DNA of 64,000 nt from an uncultured Algibacter sp. (GTDB taxonomy: Bacteria > Bacteroidota > Bacteroidia > Flavobacteriales > Flavobacteriaceae). The position numbers and the translations under genes are program-made. A model generated the notes under the pieces. The model searched no databases, was not told the DNA's origin, and was given only the letters and a program-made list of their open reading frames with translations. Of this stretch, positions 1-8,730 are shown piece by piece (within the stretch, counting starts at the first letter, position 1; the number at the start of each line of letters is the position of its first letter). Location of the stretch: positions 1 to 64,000 of the forward strand of contig CANMZT010000001.1 of assembly GCA_947502405.1 (NCBI GenBank). The letters are read 5' to 3'.

Positions 1-2
1 AT

Positions 3-383
3 GTAGCGTTATCGCAATCAGGAGTATATACTATAGAGTCAGAATTTGGATGTATTGTTACATTAGATATAAATATAGAAGATCCTAATAGTGCTTCAAG
101 TAGGTCTGAATCTAATAAAACACTTTCAAGTAATTCACTATCAGCTAATAGTGCTATTTTAAGAGTAGTACCTAATCCTTCAGATACTTTTATTGATGTT
201 TATGGATATAAAAGTAGTAAGATTGAAATTATTAATGTTTTAGGAGTTTCTTTAAAAACAATTGAGAAAACGGAATCAAGGAAAACAAGAATACATCTTG
301 ATAATTTTCCTGATGGTGTGTATCTATTAAGAAATACTATTAATGGTAAAACAGAAACAAAAAGAATAGTTATACGTCATTAA
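3..383 (+). CDS. 3' end of a secreted protein with T9SS type A sorting domain (partial)
   Basis: The reading frame is open from the left edge to the TAA at 381-383, so only about the last 126 residues are present. The first part reads like the end of an Ig/PKD-like domain (GVYTIESEFGC). After a Ser/Asn-rich linker comes a typical type A C-terminal sorting domain: VVPNPSDTFIDVY, then IEIINVLG, then LDNFPDGVYLL, ending KRIVIRH. In this family the domain directs export through the outer membrane by the type IX secretion system and is then removed. The function of the missing N-terminal part cannot be told. A hairpin follows 22 bp after the stop. Confidence 0.88.
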   Translation, partial: VALSQSGVYTIESEFGCIVTLDINIEDPNSASSRSESNKTLSSNSLSANSAILRVVPNPSDTFIDVYGYKSSKIEIINVLGVSLKTIEKTESRKTRIHLDNFPDGVYLLRNTINGKTETKRIVIRH

Positions 384-405
384 TTCAATTAACTTTAAAA
401 ACTAT

Positions 406-454
406 ACTACCCTCTTTATAGAATTAATTTTATATAGAGGGTAGTTATTGTTTA
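406..454 (+). terminator. Rho-independent terminator-like hairpin after the T9SS cargo gene
   Basis: A perfect 10-bp stem, ACTACCCTCT at 406-415 with AGAGGGTAGT at 436-445, is followed by a T-rich run. It lies between two convergent genes (the partial cargo gene and sua5) and may serve both. Confidence 0.7.
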
Positions 455-490
455 GTTCGTTTCTCTTTTTAATTAAATTTTAAACTGAAT

Positions 491-1453
491 TTACGAGCTA
501 TAAGTAGCACGTTTTAACCTGTCATTAATAGATTTTCCTAGACCAAAACCTGGGAATTTTTCAGCAATGATTACATCTAAATTTTGATGGTCTAAATCAT
601 GCATGGATTCGTATAATTTTGATGCAGCTTCTTGCAGATTCCCTTTTTTTGATAAGATGATTTGTGTGGTAACTGAATCGTTTTTTAAGTCTTTTTTGAA
701 AGTAAGAATACCAATGCGTTTACCACGATGTTTTTTTATTTCTTCGGAAACGTCATCAGTAAGGAAGGTTTTTGTTAATGGTGCGTAATGGCGCTCTAAC
801 ATCCCAGGAGCATCAGGACTCACTTCTTTTTTGTTTTTTATAGTCACTTTTCCAACAACAGCTTCAATATCTTCTAGAGCTAAAGCGCCTAAACGATAAA
901 TGATTGGCTCATTGTTTTCAAAACCTACAATGGTTGATTCTATACCGTTTGTGCAGGCACCTCCATCTAAAACTTGCTCTATATTGTTTTTAAAATAGCG
1001 TTCTACGTGTTCTGGCTTTGTGGGGCTTATACTCCCAAAAGGGTTTGCGCTTGGTGCAGCTAACGGAAATGGTAATTGTTTTAAAAGCTCTAGAGTTACA
1101 GGGTGGTTTGGTATACGCACAGCTACAGTATCTTTTCCAGCTGTAATTAAATCTGGGATTGTAGATTGTTTTTTCAAAACTAAAGTCATTGAACCTGGCC
1201 AAAAGGCATCTGCTAATAATTTTGCTTTTTCTGGAACATAGCTTACTATGTTTTTTAAAGCATCTGGCGATGGAATATGAACAATAAGCGGATTGAAAAA
1301 TGGGCGTTTTTTTGTTTCAAAAATGAGGTTTATAGCTTTTTTGCTGTAGATGTTTCCTGCAAGACCATAAACAGTTTCGGTAGGTATAGCTACAAGTTTA
1401 TCTGCACTTAAAAGTGAAATAGCTTTTTTTATATCTTTTGAAATGATACTCAT
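491..1453 (-). CDS. L-threonylcarbamoyladenylate synthase, Sua5/YrdC/YciO family
   Basis: This enzyme makes threonylcarbamoyl-AMP from threonine, bicarbonate and ATP, the first step of t6A37 modification in ANN-decoding tRNAs. The YrdC fold is visible near the N-terminus: PTETVYGLAGN, then KRPFFNPLIVHI, WPGSMTLVL, TVAVRIPNHP and APSANPFGSISPT. A C-terminal Sua5-type domain follows, so at about 320 residues it is the long Sua5 form rather than the short TsaC form. The frame stays open to a TTG at 1474, but that TTG overlaps a TAATTTTG promoter element, so the ATG at 1453 (MSIISKDIKKA) is the better start. It is divergent from the ygiQ-like gene across a dispersed repeat. Confidence 0.93.
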   Translation of the reverse strand: MSIISKDIKKAISLLSADKLVAIPTETVYGLAGNIYSKKAINLIFETKKRPFFNPLIVHIPSPDALKNIVSYVPEKAKLLADAFWPGSMTLVLKKQSTIPDLITAGKDTVAVRIPNHPVTLELLKQLPFPLAAPSANPFGSISPTKPEHVERYFKNNIEQVLDGGACTNGIESTIVGFENNEPIIYRLGALALEDIEAVVGKVTIKNKKEVSPDAPGMLERHYAPLTKTFLTDDVSEEIKKHRGKRIGILTFKKDLKNDSVTTQIILSKKGNLQEAASKLYESMHDLDHQNLDVIIAEKFPGFGLGKSINDRLKRATYSS

Positions 1454-1471
1454 TATTGAAAAATCAGATTG

Positions 1472-1479
1472 CAAAATTA
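1472..1479 (-). promoter_or_regulatory. -7 element (TAATTTTG) for sua5
   Basis: On the minus strand the sequence reads TAATTTTG, matching the Bacteroidota sigma-A -7 box TAnnTTTG, 18 nt before the ATG at 1453. No clear -33 TTG was found at the expected distance. The match is what excludes the upstream TTG start. Confidence 0.5.
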
Positions 1480-1520
1480 GTGAAAATAGAGAACATAATT
1501 ACCGTAAAGCTAGAAAGCAC

Positions 1521-1619
1521 GCCCGCGTTAGGGATTGAAACGGATAGCCCACAGTACCAACAATTTTTATTGGTGGTACGAGGACTTGTAGTGAAAAGCC
1601 CGACCCTTGTGGTAACGCC
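1521..1619 (-). repeat. Dispersed repeat with GCGTTA ends, copy 1
   Basis: Read on the minus strand it begins GGCGTTACCACAAGGGTC, continues GGGCTTTTC, and ends AATCCCTAACGC. The same blocks bound copies at 12163-12326 and 16654-16739 in the opposite orientation. Short inverted termini (GCGTTA...TAACGC) bound a variable middle. Here the middle is an imperfect 11-bp hairpin (1554-1579, GTACCAACAAT against ATTGGTGGTAC). It fills the divergent gap between sua5 and the ygiQ-like gene. It carries no reading frame and looks like a MITE- or REP-like element. Confidence 0.75.
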
Positions 1620-1647
1620 AAAAAAATGATAATAAGGTACAAGCGGC

Positions 1648-1665
1648 TAATTTTGCTTATTTTTG
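1648..1665 (+). promoter_or_regulatory. Two overlapping-range -7 elements upstream of the ygiQ-like gene
   Basis: TAATTTTG (1648-1655) and TATTTTTG (1658-1665) both match TAnnTTTG. The second lies so close to the ATG at 1673 that it would give an almost leaderless mRNA, so the first is the likelier promoter. Confidence 0.45.
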
Positions 1666-1672
1666 CAACGCT

Positions 1673-3622
1673 ATGCAGGAATTAAAATTATCAGATTGGT
1701 TGCCAACCACAAATAAGGAGGTGAAAATACGTGGATGGGATGCGTTGGACGTGATATTGTTTAGTGGTGATGCTTATGTAGACCATCCGTCTTTTGGGCC
1801 TGCTGTTATTGGACGAATTTTAGAGAGTTACGGATTAAGGGTAGCTATTGTTCCGCAACCTAATGTGAATGATAATCTTCAGGATTTTGTGAAATTAGGT
1901 GCTCCAAAATTGTTTTTTGGAGTTACTGGTGGTTGTATGGACCCTATGATTAGTAATTATACTGCTAGTAAAAAGCGCCGCGACAAAGATGCTTATACGC
2001 CAAATGGTGATATTGGTTTTAGACCTGATTATGCTACAACCGTTTATTCAAAAATTTTAAAGGAGAAATGGCCAGATGTACCTGTTTTAATAGGTGGTAT
2101 TGAGGCGTCTTTAAGGCGTGTAACCCATTATGATTATTGGAGTGATAAACTGATGCCTACTATTTTAGAGAGTTCTAAAGCGGATATGTTGGTTTATGGT
2201 ATGGGTGAGCAACCATTACGAGAAGTGGTTAGGTTGCTACAAAAAGGTGTTCCGTTTTCTAGTATTACCACAGTTAAACAAACCGCTGTTTTAGTTGATG
2301 CTCATGCAAAAATCCCTAAAAACAGTAATTGGGAAGATGTTGAAATTGTTTCTCATGAACGGTGTTTGAAGGATAAAAAAGCTTATGCTGCTAATTTTAA
2401 GGTTATTGAGCAGGAGAGTAATAAATTGGCTGCACGAAGAATTTTTCAGAAGGTAGGTGATAAAACGTTGATGATTAATCCGCCTTATCCAACGATGACT
2501 GAGGATGAAATTGATGCGTCTTTTGAATTGCCTTATACAAGAATGCCTCATCCAAAATATAATAAGCGCGGGCCAATTCCTGCTTATGAAATGATTAAGT
2601 TTTCTATAAACATCCATCGTGGGTGTTTTGGTGGCTGTAGTTTTTGTACTATTTCTGCGCATCAAGGAAAGTTTATTGCTTCTCGAAGTCAGGAATCTGT
2701 ATTGAGAGAGGTAGATACTGTGGCAAATATGCCAGATTTTAAAGGTTACTTATCTGATATTGGCGGGCCAAGTGCGAATATGTATAAAATGAAAGGTAAA
2801 GTGCAGGAGATTTGCGATAAGTGTGTGGCACCTTCATGTATTTCGCCTGTAATTTGTAGCAACTTGGATACATCGCATAAGCCTTTAACTGATTTGTATC
2901 AGGCGGTTGATAGTCATCCTAAAATAAAGAAATCATTTATAGGAAGTGGTATTCGTCATGATATGCTGGTCCCAGAGTTTAATAAAAATGCTGATGCTAA
3001 AGAATTAGATGATTATACAGAAGAAGTGATGACTAAACATGTTTCTGGACGACTTAAAGTAGCACCAGAACATACCAGCGACCCTGTTTTAAAATTGATG
3101 CGAAAGCCATCTTTTAGTTACTTCCATAAGTTTAAAGAGCGTTTTGATAAGATTAATATTAAGAAAGGTTTAAAGCTACAATTAATTCCATATTTTATAT
3201 CAAATCACCCAGCTTGTGAAGCAGAAGATATGGCTAATTTAGCTGCTGAAACTAAAGATATGGGATTTCAGTTAGAGCAAGTGCAAGGTTTTACGCCAAC
3301 GCCCATGACGGTGGCTACGGTAATATATTACAGTGGGTATCATCCTTATACGCTTAAAAAAGTAAATACGCCTAAAACACGTAAGGAAAAAGATGAACAG
3401 CATCGTTTTTTCTTTTGGTATAAAGATGAAAATAAAGCTTGGATTAGAAATACGCTAAATAAACTTGGGCGTCAAGATTTACTAAATGTTTTACTGCCTA
3501 AAAAAGAAGAAAAATGGCGTAAAAATAAACCAGGTAAAACCAAGCATACGTTTGATGATGCTATACCTTTTAATCAACGTAAGAATAAGGCTAAGTTTAG
3601 GAGTAAGAAGAAGAGACGTTAA
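1673..3622 (+). CDS. YgiQ family radical SAM protein
   Basis: This is a radical S-adenosylmethionine enzyme of the YgiQ (UPF0313) type, whose substrate is not established in the family. It has an N-terminal B12-binding-like region (about 1-200: DVILFSGDAYVDHPSFGPAVI, a typical family start, here split by the ATG choice). The cluster motif CFGGCSFC lies at about residues 317-324 and provides the three cysteines for a [4Fe-4S] cluster. Two extra cysteine pairs (CDKC and CISPVIC, about 382-400) follow, then APEHTSDPVLKLMRKP. The C-terminus is strongly basic (KNKAKFRSKKKRR). The length of 649 residues is normal for the family. It is monocistronic, ending at a perfect palindromic terminator. Confidence 0.92.
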   Translation: MQELKLSDWLPTTNKEVKIRGWDALDVILFSGDAYVDHPSFGPAVIGRILESYGLRVAIVPQPNVNDNLQDFVKLGAPKLFFGVTGGCMDPMISNYTASKKRRDKDAYTPNGDIGFRPDYATTVYSKILKEKWPDVPVLIGGIEASLRRVTHYDYWSDKLMPTILESSKADMLVYGMGEQPLREVVRLLQKGVPFSSITTVKQTAVLVDAHAKIPKNSNWEDVEIVSHERCLKDKKAYAANFKVIEQESNKLAARRIFQKVGDKTLMINPPYPTMTEDEIDASFELPYTRMPHPKYNKRGPIPAYEMIKFSINIHRGCFGGCSFCTISAHQGKFIASRSQESVLREVDTVANMPDFKGYLSDIGGPSANMYKMKGKVQEICDKCVAPSCISPVICSNLDTSHKPLTDLYQAVDSHPKIKKSFIGSGIRHDMLVPEFNKNADAKELDDYTEEVMTKHVSGRLKVAPEHTSDPVLKLMRKPSFSYFHKFKERFDKINIKKGLKLQLIPYFISNHPACEAEDMANLAAETKDMGFQLEQVQGFTPTPMTVATVIYYSGYHPYTLKKVNTPKTRKEKDEQHRFFFWYKDENKAWIRNTLNKLGRQDLLNVLLPKKEEKWRKNKPGKTKHTFDDAIPFNQRKNKAKFRSKKKRR

Positions 3623-3628
3623 GAGAAA

Positions 3629-3664
3629 GTAAAGGTGAAATCAAAATTTTGATTTCACCTTTAC
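3629..3664. terminator. Perfect 36-bp palindromic bidirectional terminator
   Basis: Two uninterrupted 18-bp arms (3629-3646 and 3647-3664) are exact reverse complements with no spacer. They carry A- and T-runs suited to termination in both directions, between the convergent ygiQ-like gene and the DUF3179 gene. Confidence 0.85.
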
Positions 3665-3672
3665 TATTGTGT

Positions 3673-4764
3673 CTATAATTGGGTGTAGATTTCTGGATTT
3701 GGATAAAAAGCAGCAATAGCAAACCAATAACTAACTACAGATTTAGATTTACCTAATGAATCTCCAGTATTTGGACCTGATATAACTTTTCCAAAAATAG
3801 ACCATGAGTTTCCAAATTCATCATTAAAAATGGTTCCTTCTGCTTCATTAAGTTCGTATTCGAAAGTAATATCAATATATTCAGCTGAAAGCTCGAAAGC
3901 ATTAATTATAGATTCATTACCAACAATTAAATAGTCTTTACCATTAAAACTGTCCTTAATAACTTTACCTCCTGCAAAACTTGAAAATTGATAAACTTTT
4001 GATGTATCATCATCAATTAAGCAATATACGCGCTCTTTATTGGGTAGTGCAGGATTTATAATATCGGGCCTAAAAATAAAAAAATCATTATTGGTAGCGT
4101 AATTACCATAGGGAGATATACCATAAGTTCTAGAAAACCCAGTTTGCCTGTTCAAAATTTTTGAATCCGGATATAAAGCTCTCCATGTTTTCCAGTCTGT
4201 TTCAACAACATCTTGTAAAATAGGTTTATCACTTATTAGTTCTCCATTAACACATTCTAAACCCAATTGAGACCAATTACTATCTGTATTTCTATCATAT
4301 AATATTAAATTAGCATTATAAAGTAACCCTGATACACCAAAAGAACTCCGCGTTCCATTTGCTATACTTTCCCAAGCAAAAGCGGTGCCCGTTAATGGAC
4401 AGTAATTTATAGTAACAAAATCATCACCAACTTGGTCATTACTAATTTCATGCCAATCCATAATGATATGCGGGTAGGCTTTTACTTCATTGTTATTAAT
4501 AATACCAATAACTAAATCATTATCATTTAAAAAATCAACATCATTTGCATTTGTAAAATTTGGACTATCTATGGACGGAATACCATCTTTTCCTGGACCA
4601 CCATCTCTTATTTCGCTAATAGGAATTAACCAGCCGTTACCATTACTTGTTTCGTTAATAGGAGTTGATCCTGAGCCACCAATTCCATTTTGTTCATTAT
4701 CAGAGGGGCTACTGCAAGAAACGATTAGTAGTGCTAAAATTAATTTTAAGGTATACTTTTTCAT
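3673..4764 (-). CDS. DUF3179 domain-containing lipoprotein
   Basis: The N-terminus MKKYTLKLILALLIVSC has a lipobox (IVSC), so the protein should be lipid-anchored outside the cytoplasm. A Ser/Asn/Gly-rich tether follows. The DUF3179 core is visible: HIIMDWHEISND, then INYCPLTGTAFAWE, SGLLYNANLILYDR and SNWSQ. The family has no established activity. The single Cys in CPLTGT and the His residues around it are the conserved features. It starts 2 nt after the stop of the upstream barrel-protein gene, so the two are co-transcribed and probably act together at the outer membrane. The length (363 residues) is normal. A role in binding a metal or small ligand would be inference only. Confidence 0.85.
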   Translation of the reverse strand: MKKYTLKLILALLIVSCSSPSDNEQNGIGGSGSTPINETSNGNGWLIPISEIRDGGPGKDGIPSIDSPNFTNANDVDFLNDNDLVIGIINNNEVKAYPHIIMDWHEISNDQVGDDFVTINYCPLTGTAFAWESIANGTRSSFGVSGLLYNANLILYDRNTDSNWSQLGLECVNGELISDKPILQDVVETDWKTWRALYPDSKILNRQTGFSRTYGISPYGNYATNNDFFIFRPDIINPALPNKERVYCLIDDDTSKVYQFSSFAGGKVIKDSFNGKDYLIVGNESIINAFELSAEYIDITFEYELNEAEGTIFNDEFGNSWSIFGKVISGPNTGDSLGKSKSVVSYWFAIAAFYPNPEIYTQL

Positions 4765-4766
4765 AG

Positions 4767-5750
4767 TTATATATTTAGATTAGGTAAAACACTTTTTGTT
4801 TTTGGGTTTATTCTGAATAAAAAGCCAGTAGTTATTCTGTATGTAGGTGTTAATTGTGTTCCATCAACATTGCTGTAAAGCGGTAATTCTGCTCTTGTAG
4901 AGAAAGCTATATTTGGTGTAATATCTATTGAAAAATTTGGGATTAAAAATATCCAATCTCCTCCGGTATTTTCTAATACTTCTCCATCTACCTGATCTCT
5001 TACAGCATTTCTATATTTAAATGATAAACTAGGATTTATAAGAGATTTAAAAAGTAAGAATTGATCTGAAAAACTTAAGAAACCCTGAAATTCATTACCA
5101 TATTTATAGGTTGAGTTTCCAAGGTACTCATTGTCTGTACCTGTGTTTCTATAAGTAAACCTAAGCGATGTGTTTAATGAAGGCCTAAAATTAAAGCGTT
5201 TGGAAGTTGATAACCAATAAATAAAATCCCAAGCATTACTTCCAGGTTGTAAATCGTTTATCAATAGAATACCTCTTGAGTCTAATTCAGTTGAAGAACC
5301 TAAAGGCATTTTAGTACCAAATCCAATAGTTAAATCACTGTTTTTAGAATATACATTATTAAAGCGGTATTTTAATAAAAGGATGGCATCTCCTATCCCA
5401 GATGAAGCTTCTGTGTTTTTGCTACCATCAAACTGACTTGTAATAATTCGACGTTGGTTTACCCATGTTAATAACCCTTCTGCTGAAAAGTTATTAGTAA
5501 TTGCATAGCTTGTATTTAATAATACAGAGTGCGTAGTTCGCAATCTGAATTTTTCATTTAATTTTTTTAGCCCTGACTTTAGAGTATTTAAATTATTGTA
5601 GTCATAATTTAAACCTATTTGTAGTGTGCCTTTGTTTTCTTGTGATAAGCCTAAATTGTTTGATAAAGGAACACCACCAGAACAGCATTGCGCACTAATA
5701 TTTATCGTACCAAAAAGAAAAATACTAAGTAGGACTTTTTTAAAAAACAT
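4767..5750 (-). CDS. Putative outer-membrane beta-barrel protein (transporter-like)
   Basis: A signal peptide (MFFKKVLLSIFLFGTINISAQ) is followed at once by the mature N-terminus CCSGGVPLSNNLG, with adjacent cysteines. The rest is an alternation of short amphipathic strands (TLQIGLNYDYNN, HSVLLNTSYAI, LTIGFGTKMPLG, LRFTYRNTG, LSFKYRNAV, ITPNIAFSTRAELP), typical of a beta-barrel. I read it as an outer-membrane channel-like protein, with no specific family assigned. It is first gene of a two-gene operon with the DUF3179 lipoprotein (2-nt spacing). A 20-bp inverted repeat lies just upstream of its ATG. The paired cysteines suggest metal or redox chemistry, but this is inference. Confidence 0.7.
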   Translation of the reverse strand: MFFKKVLLSIFLFGTINISAQCCSGGVPLSNNLGLSQENKGTLQIGLNYDYNNLNTLKSGLKKLNEKFRLRTTHSVLLNTSYAITNNFSAEGLLTWVNQRRIITSQFDGSKNTEASSGIGDAILLLKYRFNNVYSKNSDLTIGFGTKMPLGSSTELDSRGILLINDLQPGSNAWDFIYWLSTSKRFNFRPSLNTSLRFTYRNTGTDNEYLGNSTYKYGNEFQGFLSFSDQFLLFKSLINPSLSFKYRNAVRDQVDGEVLENTGGDWIFLIPNFSIDITPNIAFSTRAELPLYSNVDGTQLTPTYRITTGFLFRINPKTKSVLPNLNI

Positions 5751-5756
5751 AATGAA

Positions 5757-5776
5757 AACTTATTAACTAATAAGTT
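5757..5776 (-). promoter_or_regulatory. Perfect 9+2+9 inverted repeat upstream of the barrel protein gene
   Basis: AACTTATTA and TAATAAGTT (plus strand, 2-nt spacer) lie 6 nt before the ATG at 5750. The position fits an operator or a 5' UTR hairpin that controls the barrel-DUF3179 operon. Confidence 0.45.
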
Positions 5777-5820
5777 GTCGCTATATATTTTATGTCCTTA
5801 CCAATTTTAACACTTAAATG

Positions 5821-8664
5821 TTAATGCGCCTCCAACCAATTATCGCCAATATCTAGATCAACATCTAAAGGCACTTCTAGCTTATAGGCATTTTCCATTT
5901 CGGTTTTTACTAAAGATTTGATGCTCTCTAATTCTGGTTTGTAAACATCAAACACCAATTCATCATGCACCTGTAAAAGCATTTTAGTTTTATAATTACC
6001 TTCTGATAGTTTGTTATGAATATTAATCATGGCAATTTTTATGATGTCGGCAGCACTACCTTGAATAGGTGCATTTACCGCATTACGCTCTGCAGCACCT
6101 CGTACTACAGCATTTCTGGAATTAATATCTTTTAAATATCGTCTACGACCTAAAACAGTCTGTACATAACCATTATCTCGTGCATAATCAACCTGCTCAC
6201 TGATGTAATTCCTTAACTTAGGATAAGTAGCATAATAAGTGTCAATCAATTCTTTGGATTCACTTCTTGATAAACTTGTCTGATTACTTAACCCAAAAGC
6301 AGATACCCCATAAATAATACCGAAATTCACAGTTTTTGCATTACTACGTTGCTCGCGTGTTACTTCATCAATAGAAACGTTAAATACTTTTGAAGCGGTA
6401 GAAGCGTGAATATCTTCTCCATTTTTAAAAGCCGAAATCATAGTCTCTTCTTTACTTAAAGCGGCAATAATACGTAGTTCTATTTGCGAATAATCAGCAG
6501 CTAAAAGTGTATAGTCTTTATTTCTAGGAATAAAGGCTTTACGCACTTGTCGCCCACGTTCTGTTCGAATTGGGATGTTTTGTAAGTTCGGGTTATTACT
6601 ACTTAATCGTCCAGTTGCAGCAACAGTTTGCATATAATCTGTATGAACACGCCCAGTGGTTTCATCAACCTGTGTTGGTAATGCGTCAACATACGTGCTT
6701 TTTAGTTTTGATAACCCTCTGAAATCTAGAATATTTTGAATAATTTCATGGTCTTTAGCTAAATAACTTAATACATCTTCAGCAGTAGAATATTGTCCTG
6801 TTTTGGTCTTTTTTGGCTTATCAACCAATTTCATTTTTTCAAATAAAATAACACCCAATTGCTTTGGAGAAGCTATGTTGAATTCTTCACCAGCTTCTGT
6901 ATAAATTTTGTTTTCTAAAGCTTTAATATCGTGATCTAATTCTTCAGATAAGCCATTTAAAAAGCCTTTATCTAAATTGATGCCTTCTAATTCCATAGTT
7001 GCTAAAACTCGCAGTAACGGAATTTCAATATCATCAAATAATTTTTGTGTATTGGCTTCACCTAATTCATTTTGAAAATGCTCTTTTAATTGCAAAGTAA
7101 TATCAGCATCTTCAACAGCATATTCAGTTTGCTTGTCCAATGGTACGTCTCTCATCGAGAGTTGATTTTTGCCTTTTTTACCAAGTAATTCTATTATAGA
7201 AATAGGTGTGTAATTTAAATAGGCTTCTGCCAAAACATCCATGTTGTGGCGCATATCGGGATTTATAAGGTAATGCGCTAGCATGGTATCGAATAACTTA
7301 CCCTTAACTTCAACATTATATTTGGCTAGAACTTTAATATCGTATTTTAAATTCTGACCTACTTTTTCAATCGTATCACTTTCAAAAAATGGACGTAATT
7401 GCTCAATTAATTCTTGAGCCTCGTTTTTATCCTCTGGAAATGGTAAATAAAAACCTTTGCCAACCTCCCATGAAAATGCAATACCTACTAATTCTGCAGT
7501 AAGTGGATTTAAGCCTGTAGTTTCTGTATCAAAGCATACCGAGGTTTGGCTCATCAAGTTTTTAATAAATAATTTTGTTGCCATTCCTGATGCTACACTT
7601 TGATAAAAATGCGATGCAGTTTCAGCTGTTTTTCTTGTGCTTTCTGTTTGCGCTTCCGCGGAACTGGTATCTGCTCCAAATAAAGAAAATTGTCCTGCTC
7701 CAGCAGATTTAACTTCCTTTGGTGTTGCTTTTGTTTCTGCTACTTCTGAAGGTTTTGTAGTTTCATTTGTAGTTGGTGTTTCAACTGAAAAAGTCTTCAC
7801 AAAATTATCAGTTAAACGTCTAAATTCTAAATTTTGAAATATTTCTTTAACTTTTTCTACATCAGGATGGTCGAGTTCAAAATCTTTCGCATTAAACTCA
7901 ACAGGAACATCAAGCATTATGGTTGCTAATTTTTTAGAGAGTAAGCCTAATTCGCCATTCGCTTCTACCTTTTCCTTCATTTTGCCTTTCAGCTGGTCTG
8001 TATTTGCCAATAAACCTTCCATACTCCCAAATTGTGCTAAAAACTTTTTAGCAGTTTTTTCACCAACACCTGGTAACCCTGGTATATTATCACTAGAGTC
8101 ACCCATCATCCCCAAAAAGTCAATAACCTGCATAGGGTCTTCTACTTCAAACTTTTTTTGTACTTCAGGAATGCCCCAAGTTTCATAACCACCACCAAAA
8201 ACGGGACGATACATAAATATATTATCTGTTACTAATTGTGCAAAATCCTTATCTGGAGTTACCATAAAAGTTTTAAAACCTTCTTTTTCCGCTTGACGGG
8301 ACAGTGTACCAATAACATCGTCAGCTTCATAACCTTCTTTCACCATTATAGGAATATGCATGGCCTTTAAAATTTCATAGATATATGGAATAGCTGTTTT
8401 TATCCCTTCAGGCGTTTCATCTCTGTTGGCTTTATATGCTTCGTACATCTCTACTCGGTCAGTACTTCCACCTTTATCAAAACATACTGCTAAATGGTCT
8501 GGTCGCTCTCGTTTAATAACGTCTAAAAGCGAATTCATAAACCCCATAATGGCTGATGTGTCTTCACCTTTTGAATTAATTCTTGGGTTTTTTATAAAGG
8601 CATAATATCCACGGAAAATTAGAGCGTAAGCATCTACTAAAAAAAGGCGTTTTTGGTCTGACAT
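5821..8664 (-). CDS. polA: DNA polymerase I
   Basis: It fills gaps and removes RNA primers in replication and repair. The domains run in order: a 5'-3' exonuclease (about 1-290: LFLVDAYALIFRGYYAF, EGYEADDVIGTL, TPDKDFAQLV, GDSSDNIPGLPGVGEKTA), then a low-complexity Thr/Ala/Glu linker (about 295-355, containing GQFSLFG). A 3'-5' exonuclease follows (about 370-550). Its metal ligands are intact (FDTETTG, NLKYDIKVL, YAVEDADITLQL), so it should proofread. The polymerase domain has motif A (LLAADYSQIELRI), motif B (RSNAKTVNFGIIYG) and motif C (LLQVHDELVFDV). The 947 residues are full length for Bacteroidota. It lies 66 bp downstream of the sugar transporter gene with its own -7 element. Confidence 0.97.
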   Translation of the reverse strand: MSDQKRLFLVDAYALIFRGYYAFIKNPRINSKGEDTSAIMGFMNSLLDVIKRERPDHLAVCFDKGGSTDRVEMYEAYKANRDETPEGIKTAIPYIYEILKAMHIPIMVKEGYEADDVIGTLSRQAEKEGFKTFMVTPDKDFAQLVTDNIFMYRPVFGGGYETWGIPEVQKKFEVEDPMQVIDFLGMMGDSSDNIPGLPGVGEKTAKKFLAQFGSMEGLLANTDQLKGKMKEKVEANGELGLLSKKLATIMLDVPVEFNAKDFELDHPDVEKVKEIFQNLEFRRLTDNFVKTFSVETPTTNETTKPSEVAETKATPKEVKSAGAGQFSLFGADTSSAEAQTESTRKTAETASHFYQSVASGMATKLFIKNLMSQTSVCFDTETTGLNPLTAELVGIAFSWEVGKGFYLPFPEDKNEAQELIEQLRPFFESDTIEKVGQNLKYDIKVLAKYNVEVKGKLFDTMLAHYLINPDMRHNMDVLAEAYLNYTPISIIELLGKKGKNQLSMRDVPLDKQTEYAVEDADITLQLKEHFQNELGEANTQKLFDDIEIPLLRVLATMELEGINLDKGFLNGLSEELDHDIKALENKIYTEAGEEFNIASPKQLGVILFEKMKLVDKPKKTKTGQYSTAEDVLSYLAKDHEIIQNILDFRGLSKLKSTYVDALPTQVDETTGRVHTDYMQTVAATGRLSSNNPNLQNIPIRTERGRQVRKAFIPRNKDYTLLAADYSQIELRIIAALSKEETMISAFKNGEDIHASTASKVFNVSIDEVTREQRSNAKTVNFGIIYGVSAFGLSNQTSLSRSESKELIDTYYATYPKLRNYISEQVDYARDNGYVQTVLGRRRYLKDINSRNAVVRGAAERNAVNAPIQGSAADIIKIAMINIHNKLSEGNYKTKMLLQVHDELVFDVYKPELESIKSLVKTEMENAYKLEVPLDVDLDIGDNWLEAH

Positions 8665-8686
8665 TTTGATTGTTTTGATAGAAAAC

Positions 8687-8694
8687 CAAAGCTA
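8687..8694 (-). promoter_or_regulatory. -7 element (TAGCTTTG) for polA
   Basis: On the minus strand TAGCTTTG matches TAnnTTTG and sits 22 nt before the polA ATG, so polA need not depend on the transporter promoter. No -33 TTG is seen at 19 nt. Confidence 0.45.
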
Positions 8695-8730
8695 CAAAAA
8701 GTTAGGCTGAATTTTATGGCGTATTAGAAA

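Noticed and set aside
1454-1474. Upstream TTG start for sua5
   Set aside because: The TTG overlaps the TAATTTTG promoter box, and the ATG at 1453 gives the normal family N-terminus.
1525-1542. GTTAGGGATTGAAAC resembles the 3' end of many CRISPR repeats
   Set aside because: It occurs once here with no regular spacing. The other copies belong to a dispersed element with different middles, so there is no array and no cas gene in the window.
5808-5823. TAACA-CTTAAA-TGTTA inverted repeat at the polA stop as a terminator
   Set aside because: The stem is only five AT-rich pairs and overlaps the stop codon. It is too weak to call.
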